Positions 1 to 5,015 of a stretch of DNA of 5,015 nucleotides are shown in pieces. The first letter of the stretch is position 1; every line of letters begins with the position of its first letter. Location of the stretch: NCBI GenBank assembly GCA_003575245.1, contig NMQN01000854.1, positions 1 to 5,015 of the forward strand. Direction: 5' to 3'. The translations under genes and the position numbers were made by a program. This DNA comes from Candidatus Atribacteria bacterium 1244-E10-H5-B2. Lineage in GTDB: Bacteria > Atribacterota > JS1 > SB-45 > 34-128. The notes beneath the pieces were generated by a model that was not told the DNA's origin, made no database searches, and worked only from the letters and a program-made list of their open reading frames with translations.

Positions 1-3
1 TAC

Positions 4-7
4 AGGA
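4..7 (+). promoter_or_regulatory. Ribosome binding site of the S9 peptidase gene
   Basis: An AGGA core lies 7 bases upstream of the ATG at 15, a normal Shine-Dalgarno spacing, and it decides the start. The nearer-upstream ATG at 8-10 is in another frame and sits directly on the Shine-Dalgarno sequence, so it is not a plausible start. No promoter can be judged because the window begins only 14 bases before the gene. Confidence 0.6.
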
Positions 8-14
8 ATGAAAA

Positions 15-1922
15 ATGAAAAAGAAATTTTTATTATCTATAGTGCTTACAATATTTTTACTTTTCACCCTAACCTTAATGGTTCAGAGCAATCAGGATGA
101 AGTCCCGCTAATTCCCATGGAAGATTTTTTTAGAAATCCTGAGAAAATAGGTTTTTCCTTATCTCCCAATGGAGCGTACTGGGCCTTTCTTCAGCCCTGG
201 GAAAACCGCCTGAATATCCATGTACAGAAAATCGGGGAAGAAAAAATTACCAGAATTACCGAAGCTACAGAAAGAGATATTGCCGGATATTTATGGGCAA
301 ATGATAATAGAATTGTGTTCGCCCAGGATGATGCAGGAGATGAAAACTATAAAGTCTATGCTGTAGATATTGATGGTTCAAACAAAAAAATCTTAACTCC
401 TTTTGAAGAGGTAAAGGTTCACTTGATCGACGATCTTGAAAATAATCCGGACGAGATGCTGATGATGATGAATAAAAGGGATAAAAGGTTTTATGATGTG
501 CACCGCATCAATATTAATAACGGGGAGATGGAAATGCTTGCCGAAAATCCCGGTAATATTGTTAGCTGGTTAACCGATCATGAAGGAAAACTTCGGGTTG
601 CCACTACCAGTGATGGTGTAAATACCAGTATTTTATACAGAGAAAAGGAAAGCGATCCCTTCAAGGCAGTTATCACCACCAGTTTTAAAGAAACCGTAGC
701 TCCCTTATTTTTTACTTTTGACAATAAGTACCTTTATGTTTCTTCAAATGTTGACAGGGACAAGCGGGCAATTTTTAAATATGATATTGCCAATGCAAAA
801 TTCCTGGAAAGAATATACGAACATCCGGAAGTGGATGTGACAAGCTTGTTAAGATCGAAAAAAGAAAAGAAAATTACAGGGATCGCTTACTTTACCGACA
901 AAAGACATTATCATTTTTTTGACCGGGAACGTAAAGAATTACAGGAAGACCTGGAGAAACGCTTGCCCGGATACGAAGTGGCAATTACCGACAGCAGTAG
1001 AGATGAAACCAAACTAATTATCATAACTTACAGCGATAAAGGTTTGGGGGCTTATTATTTTTATAATCTTACCACAGGTGAATTTAGAAAGATGATAGAG
1101 ATCAGCCCCTGGCTGGAAGAAAAATATATGGCAGATATGCAGCCGATTAAATATACCTCGCGGGATGGTTTAACTATTCATGGATACTTGACCATTCCCA
1201 AAGGTTTAATTCCCCAAAATCTACCCGTAGTTATTAATCCCCATGGAGGCCCCTGGTACAGAGATTATTGGGGATATAACCCCGAAGTTCAATTTTTGGC
1301 TAACCGGGGGTATGCTGTTCTGCAGGTGAATTTCCGGGGTTCTACCGGGTACGGCCGCGAATTCTGGGAGCTCGGATTCAAAGAATGGGGCAAAAAAATG
1401 CAGGATGATATAACTGATGGAGTCAATTGGCTAATCGAACAGGGGATAGCAGACCCTCAGAGGATTGGAATTTATGGAGGGTCTTATGGAGGATATGCCA
1501 CTTTAGCCGGCGTAACTTTTACTCCGGATTTATATGCTTGCGGAGTTGATTACGTGGGAATATCCAATATCTCATCCTGGCTTAAGGCAATGCCTCTTTA
1601 TTGGGAACCTATGCGGGAAATGTTATACGAAATGGTCGGAAACCCGGAAAAGGACGAAGAGTTGCTGGAGGCAGCTTCTCCGCTTTTCCACGTCGATAAA
1701 ATTAAAGTACCTCTTTTTGTTGCCCAAGGGGCAAATGATCCCAGAGTCCCTAAAGCTGAATCGGATCAAATGGTGGAAGCATTGAAAGCTCGAGGTATTG
1801 AAGTTCCTTATATGGTCAAAGATAATGAAGGTCATGGTTTTGCCAATGAAGAAAACCGATTTGATTTTTATCGGGCTATGGAAGAATTTTTAGGTGAACA
1901 TCTCGGCGGAAGGGTAGAATAA
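15..1922 (+). CDS. Exported S9-family serine peptidase (prolyl oligopeptidase / acylaminoacyl-peptidase type)
   Basis: Predicted serine peptidase that cleaves oligopeptides; S9 enzymes are known to restrict access to the active site with a propeller domain, so short peptides are the likely substrates. Residues 1-25 look like a signal peptide: MKKK, then a hydrophobic core, then a possible cleavage site after VQS25; no lipobox cysteine is seen, and an uncleaved membrane anchor is possible. Residues about 31-370 read as the beta-propeller half (FSLSPNG at 47-53; W94 to Y115 with the GDEN stretch typical of S9 propellers). The alpha/beta-hydrolase half starts near 375 and contains HGGP 410-413 (oxyanion region), NFRGSTGYG 439-447, the nucleophile elbow GGSYGG with Ser490, Asp575 in GANDPR, and His607 in EGHGF. 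The triad is complete and the 635-residue length is normal for the family. The protein should act in the cell envelope or outside the cell. Exact specificity (dipeptidyl, acylaminoacyl or oligopeptidase) cannot be read from the sequence. It ends 58 bases before the next gene on the same strand, which looks functionally unrelated. Confidence 0.95.
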   Translation: MKKKFLLSIVLTIFLLFTLTLMVQSNQDEVPLIPMEDFFRNPEKIGFSLSPNGAYWAFLQPWENRLNIHVQKIGEEKITRITEATERDIAGYLWANDNRIVFAQDDAGDENYKVYAVDIDGSNKKILTPFEEVKVHLIDDLENNPDEMLMMMNKRDKRFYDVHRININNGEMEMLAENPGNIVSWLTDHEGKLRVATTSDGVNTSILYREKESDPFKAVITTSFKETVAPLFFTFDNKYLYVSSNVDRDKRAIFKYDIANAKFLERIYEHPEVDVTSLLRSKKEKKITGIAYFTDKRHYHFFDRERKELQEDLEKRLPGYEVAITDSSRDETKLIIITYSDKGLGAYYFYNLTTGEFRKMIEISPWLEEKYMADMQPIKYTSRDGLTIHGYLTIPKGLIPQNLPVVINPHGGPWYRDYWGYNPEVQFLANRGYAVLQVNFRGSTGYGREFWELGFKEWGKKMQDDITDGVNWLIEQGIADPQRIGIYGGSYGGYATLAGVTFTPDLYACGVDYVGISNISSWLKAMPLYWEPMREMLYEMVGNPEKDEELLEAASPLFHVDKIKVPLFVAQGANDPRVPKAESDQMVEALKARGIEVPYMVKDNEGHGFANEENRFDFYRAMEEFLGEHLGGRVE

Positions 1923-1925
1923 AAC

Positions 1926-1950
1926 CTGACAGAGAACCGTCCCCTGGTGC
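1926..1950. repeat. Candidate dispersed repeat fragment (REP-like) between the genes
   Basis: The intergenic stretch contains gacagagaaccgtcccc followed by tggtgc. It is clearly more GC-rich than the surrounding AT-rich sequence. From memory, strings of the type GGGGACGGTTCTCTGTC recur many times in intergenic regions of several anaerobic Firmicutes genomes, and this is the reverse complement of that type. Only one copy lies in this window, so its repeated nature cannot be shown here. Internal base pairing is weak (AACC 1935-1938 against GGT 1946-1948), so if it is a repeat it may be a half or decayed copy. The boundaries are approximate. Confidence 0.4.
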
Positions 1951-1955
1951 GTTTT

Positions 1956-1961
1956 TATAAT
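1956..1961 (+). promoter_or_regulatory. Possible -10 box (TATAAT) for the AddB-like gene
   Basis: A perfect TATAAT hexamer lies in the intergenic gap. The only good -35-like hexamer, ctgaca at 1926-1931, is 24 bases away, too far for a standard sigma-70/SigA promoter; with the usual 17-base spacing the -35 position reads agaacc, a poor match. No extended -10 TG is present. A start about 7 bases downstream would leave a leader of only about 13 bases beginning at the Shine-Dalgarno sequence. The hexamer may be a chance match in AT-rich DNA, and transcription may instead read through from the peptidase gene. Confidence 0.2.
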
Positions 1962-1967
1962 AAAAAA

Positions 1968-1972
1968 GAGGG
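1968..1972 (+). promoter_or_regulatory. Ribosome binding site of the AddB-like gene, decides the start
   Basis: GAGGG lies 8 bases upstream of the ATG at 1981. A second in-frame ATG at 1975 is only 2 bases from this Shine-Dalgarno sequence, too close for efficient initiation, so 1981 is preferred. The frame is closed upstream by a TGA at 1927-1929, so the start cannot lie far outside this gap. Confidence 0.7.
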
Positions 1973-1980
1973 TAATGAAT

Positions 1981-4900
1981 ATGCATCCGCTTTTAGCTCC
2001 TTTAAAAAGAATATGTCGGGAGAATTTAACCGATAGTAAAAATTTAATTATGCCCTCTTATCTGGATGGTAATACTTTAAAAAAAAGCTTATCCAGAGAA
2101 GGCTTTTTTGCTTTAAACCTGAACATCACTACCATTTTCGACCTGGCCAGAGATTATTGTGATGATTATATCTCTAAAAATAAATTAAAAATTTTAGATA
2201 ATTCTTTAGGCCAGATATTTCTGCTTCAAATATTAAAAGAGCTATCCCGTAAAAAATTGCTGAATTATTTTCAACCTCCTACTTTTTCCCCCGGAATCAG
2301 CCGTTCGATTTATCTGGCCATAAAGGAACTAAGAATAGCAGAATTCTCTTCCCGTAATTTTCCGCAGTCCGCAATAACCAACCCCAAAAAGAGCGAAGAC
2401 CTGCTCAAGATAATGCAGGAGTATGAGAAAATATTAAAAGAGCAAAATTATATTGATGAGGCGGATATCTATCTTCAGGCGATTAAATATAAGAAAAAGA
2501 ATCAGCAGAAAAAAGAGATATTCATCGTGCCTTCCAATATCGAATTAAATTATCTGGAGGAAGTCTTTTTTAGGAAAATTATATTACCGGGAACAAAAGT
2601 TATCTATTTGCCCGTTCCGGGGAATTTAAAAAAACCAACATCTTTATATTTTTCTGAATCCTATAAAGAAGAAGAAAGTTATCCGGAGAACCCGCTTGAT
2701 TATTTATACGATATAGATAAGATACCATCCAATCTGCCCGGAAAACTTAATGTTGAGTTAATCCAGTCTCACGGAGAATTTAATGAAGTAAAAACAATTA
2801 TCCGAAAGATAAAATCCCAAAATATTCCTTTAGATGAGGTGGGTATTTTTTATACTGTGCAGGAACCCTATTCCCAATATCTCTATCAGCTGTCCAGGCA
2901 ATATTCCTTAAATATTACTTTTGGCAACGGGGTAAGCATTAAAAATACTTCTCCGGCGAAACTATTTTTTGCCCTGATTGACTGGATGCGGGATAATTAC
3001 AGTATAGCGAAATTTTATTTTTTACTAACCGGGGGTAATTTTGAGTTTAAAAACCAGCGGTCGAATCCGGATATACCAACTCCTCAACGTGTGTCTTCTT
3101 TACTGCGCAATTCTCCGATTGGGCGCAAAAGGAATCGATATATCAAGGGAATAGATTTGGTTATAAAACAGTTGGAAGGTGAAATTGAGCAGGTATCCGA
3201 AGACAGGCAAGAGAGATATCGCCAAAAGTTAAAGGACCTTTTTTGGACAAAAGAATTTATAACCCGAATTTTCCACGAATTACCTCAAGAGAATTTTGAT
3301 TATACTATCTCACCAAAACAGATTGCCCGGGGGCTTATAAATATTGTTACTGATTACAGTAAAATAGATGAAGAAAATAATTTTGACGAAGATGCGATAA
3401 AAAAGATAAAAGAGAGGTTAACCATTTTAATAGAAAGTGAATATCCTCTTCCCGATATGCCCGTAAACGAAGTTCTCACCCTGATGGCTGATTTAATTAA
3501 AAATGAAAGGGTTAATTGTTCGGAGCCGAGAGCAGGCTTTCTGCATACTGCCAGCTACAAAAAAGGAATTTGGCTTAATCGCCCTTATAATTTTATTGTA
3601 GGAATGGATTCTGCAAAATTTCCCGATTCAGCACACGACGGGTCTATTTTACTGGATGCCGAGAAAAAGAATACTGACCGTATTTATCCCAACAAAGAAA
3701 AAGGTAAAGAAAGCCGATACAAGATGCTTCAATTACTTGCTTCTCTTAAAGGTAAAATTATTCTTTCCTATTCCCGTTTTGATACTCAGGATAATCGGGA
3801 ATTAGCCCCATCGAGTTTAATGCTCCAGCTGTACCGTTTAAAAACCGGGGATAAGCAGAAAGATTATTCTGATTTTTATAAAAGCTTTAAAAATACTTTC
3901 GGGTTTATTCCATGCAAGCCCCGGGAGATCCTCAATTCCGCAGATTGGTTCTTATATTCTGCAAGACATAACTTTTTGGATACCGCATCCCTTTTTGAGC
4001 ACCTTTACCCAACCTTATCCGAAGGTTTTTATGCCGCCCGACAGAGAGAAAAAGAAGAGCTTAACTGCTTTAACGGAAAAATAAAAGTAGACCCTAAACA
4101 GGTAGACCCCCGTCTTAACCGCGGGTTGATGGTATCAAGTTCCAGATTGGAATTGATTGCCTTTTGCCCCTATCTATACTTTTTAAAATATATCCTGAAA
4201 ATAAAACCACCTCAAGAGATGATTGAAGACCCGGGTGTATGGTTGGACCCTTCGGAAAGAGGAATTCTATTTCATCAAATTTTCGAGGAATTTTATAAAA
4301 AATTAAAAGAAATATCACCACCCGGAATTTTTATTTCACCATCTTATACCAACCACTGGCTTATTTTAGAAGACATTGTTATTTCCCATCTGTTACAAAA
4401 AAGAAAAAAATCAGCCCCTCCCAACAACCTGATTTACGAACATGAAAGCAAAGAAATACTGGATTCCTGCCGGTTCTTTCTGCATTGCGAAGAAGAAAAA
4501 TATAAAGGAGAAATACCAACTTATCTGGAACTTGCCTTTGGCACCCGGGATAACCGGAACGAGGAATTAGGCAAGATAAAAGCAGTAAAGCTATCTCTGC
4601 CCGGCGGCAATTCGATCAGTTTTCAGGGGAAGATTGACCGCATAGATAAGTTAGATGAAGATACTTATCGTATTATTGATTACAAAACTGGGACCCCTTA
4701 TGGATTTAGCCGAAGCAAATATTTTCAAAATGGAAAACAGATTCAGCACGCCCTTTATGCCTTGTCTCTTAAAAAAATATTAGCTAAAACCGGAATATCT
4801 GACTTTCCTAAAATTACGGAAGCGGGTTATTATTTCCCCACATTGAATGGCCAGGGAAGGCAATATTTTTACGGAGAAGAAAGAAGAAACCAGGTATTGG

Positions 4901-5015
4901 AAATAATCGATTTATTGCTTGATATTGTTGCTCAGGGAAATTTTGCCATGATTCAAAAAGCGGATGATTTTATGTGTGCCGATTACCGGGATATCCTGGA
5001 ACAAAATCAAGTGAT
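1981..5015 (+). CDS. AddB/RexB-like PD-(D/E)XK nuclease, helicase-exonuclease subunit (3' end outside the window)
   Basis: Predicted subunit of an AddAB/RexAB-type helicase-nuclease that resects DNA double-strand ends for recombination, acting in the cytoplasm. The frame stays open for 1011 codons and runs off the right edge. The N-terminal part has the layout of an AddB helicase-like fold (TTIFDLARDY 53-59 region, YIDEADIYL near 157-165) but no GxxGxGKT Walker A. The middle has FIVGMDSAKFPD 538-549 and SYSRFDTQDNRELAPS 596-611, both matching AddB-family motifs VFVLGL-EGVFP and SY--D--GR-L-PS. The nuclease domain has SRLELIAFCPYLYF 721-734 (Cys729), RGILFH with His765, a P-Y-E-FG stretch at 846-854, GKIDRID with Asp886, IIDYKTG with Asp900 and Lys902, and IQHALYA with Gln922. 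Catalytic residues thus appear intact. B. subtilis AddB is about 1166 residues; this protein looks somewhat shorter, and the C-terminal DYRDI motif at 1001-1005 suggests the stop is near. The cysteines that normally surround that motif are missing. An AddA helicase gene would be expected downstream. It could be a divergent AddB-like nuclease rather than the orthologue, so no symbol is given. Confidence 0.87.
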   Translation, partial: MHPLLAPLKRICRENLTDSKNLIMPSYLDGNTLKKSLSREGFFALNLNITTIFDLARDYCDDYISKNKLKILDNSLGQIFLLQILKELSRKKLLNYFQPPTFSPGISRSIYLAIKELRIAEFSSRNFPQSAITNPKKSEDLLKIMQEYEKILKEQNYIDEADIYLQAIKYKKKNQQKKEIFIVPSNIELNYLEEVFFRKIILPGTKVIYLPVPGNLKKPTSLYFSESYKEEESYPENPLDYLYDIDKIPSNLPGKLNVELIQSHGEFNEVKTIIRKIKSQNIPLDEVGIFYTVQEPYSQYLYQLSRQYSLNITFGNGVSIKNTSPAKLFFALIDWMRDNYSIAKFYFLLTGGNFEFKNQRSNPDIPTPQRVSSLLRNSPIGRKRNRYIKGIDLVIKQLEGEIEQVSEDRQERYRQKLKDLFWTKEFITRIFHELPQENFDYTISPKQIARGLINIVTDYSKIDEENNFDEDAIKKIKERLTILIESEYPLPDMPVNEVLTLMADLIKNERVNCSEPRAGFLHTASYKKGIWLNRPYNFIVGMDSAKFPDSAHDGSILLDAEKKNTDRIYPNKEKGKESRYKMLQLLASLKGKIILSYSRFDTQDNRELAPSSLMLQLYRLKTGDKQKDYSDFYKSFKNTFGFIPCKPREILNSADWFLYSARHNFLDTASLFEHLYPTLSEGFYAARQREKEELNCFNGKIKVDPKQVDPRLNRGLMVSSSRLELIAFCPYLYFLKYILKIKPPQEMIEDPGVWLDPSERGILFHQIFEEFYKKLKEISPPGIFISPSYTNHWLILEDIVISHLLQKRKKSAPPNNLIYEHESKEILDSCRFFLHCEEEKYKGEIPTYLELAFGTRDNRNEELGKIKAVKLSLPGGNSISFQGKIDRIDKLDEDTYRIIDYKTGTPYGFSRSKYFQNGKQIQHALYALSLKKILAKTGISDFPKITEAGYYFPTLNGQGRQYFYGEERRNQVLEIIDLLLDIVAQGNFAMIQKADDFMCADYRDILEQNQV

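Noticed and set aside
459..488. Small tandem patterns (repeated atg triplets, then ataaaagg twice) in the peptidase gene
   Set aside because: They encode the MLMMMNKRDKR stretch of the propeller domain, a region where the family commonly has a hydrophobic strand followed by NKRD; chance codon similarity explains them.
1535..1835. Short open frames overlapping the peptidase gene (+ strand 1534-1785, - strand 1623-1835)
   Set aside because: They lie wholly inside the catalytic domain coding region of the S9 peptidase, carry no recognisable motif and are explained as shadows of that gene.
1935..1957. Possible intrinsic terminator: AACC/GGT pairing followed by five T at 1952-1956
   Set aside because: The stem would have only about three base pairs with a 7-base loop, and the T run does not follow it directly. 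Outer pairing of AAAAC (1921-1925) with GTTTT (1951-1955) is AT-rich and encloses a 25-base loop, too weak to call.
2079..2086. Run of eight A in the early part of the AddB-like gene, a possible slippage or phase-variation site
   Set aside because: The frame is intact through it (codons for Leu-Lys-Lys-Ser), such runs are common in AT-rich genes, and no overlapping alternative product was found.
4115..4321. Open frame of 68 codons on the - strand
   Set aside because: It is antisense to the most conserved part of the AddB-like nuclease domain (CPYLYF to RGILFH), which explains the open frame; its product resembles nothing.

Overview
This AT-rich window carries two genes, both on the + strand, separated by 58 bases. 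Ribosome binding sites are AG-rich and codon choice is strongly A/T-biased. Together with the gene content (an exported S9 peptidase and an AddB/RexB-type nuclease), this suggests a bacterium of the Firmicutes/Clostridia type or another low-GC anaerobic lineage. That placement is an inference: there is no rRNA or other marker here to fix the taxonomy.

Layout. Bases 1-14 hold only a Shine-Dalgarno sequence. Bases 15-1922 encode a complete 635-residue S9-family serine peptidase (prolyl oligopeptidase/acylaminoacyl-peptidase type) with an N-terminal export signal, a beta-propeller-like half and an intact Ser-Asp-His catalytic half. Bases 1923-1980 are intergenic. They hold a short GC-rich sequence resembling a dispersed repeat of anaerobic Firmicutes, a perfect TATAAT hexamer and the ribosome binding site of the next gene. 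From 1981 to the right edge a single uninterrupted reading frame (1011 full codons, no stop yet) encodes an AddB/RexB-like protein. It has a helicase-type N-terminal part without a Walker A motif and a C-terminal PD-(D/E)XK nuclease domain with all core motifs. The gene is cut off by the window end, probably close to its natural stop.

The two genes have no obvious joint function. The peptidase should act outside the cytoplasmic membrane on peptides; the nuclease should act in the cytoplasm on double-strand DNA ends together with an AddA-type helicase, expected just outside the window. Nothing indicates a mobile island, CRISPR array, RNA gene or new system. The points most worth a second look are the apparent loss of the C-terminal iron-sulfur cysteines in the AddB-like protein and the repeat-like sequence between the genes.
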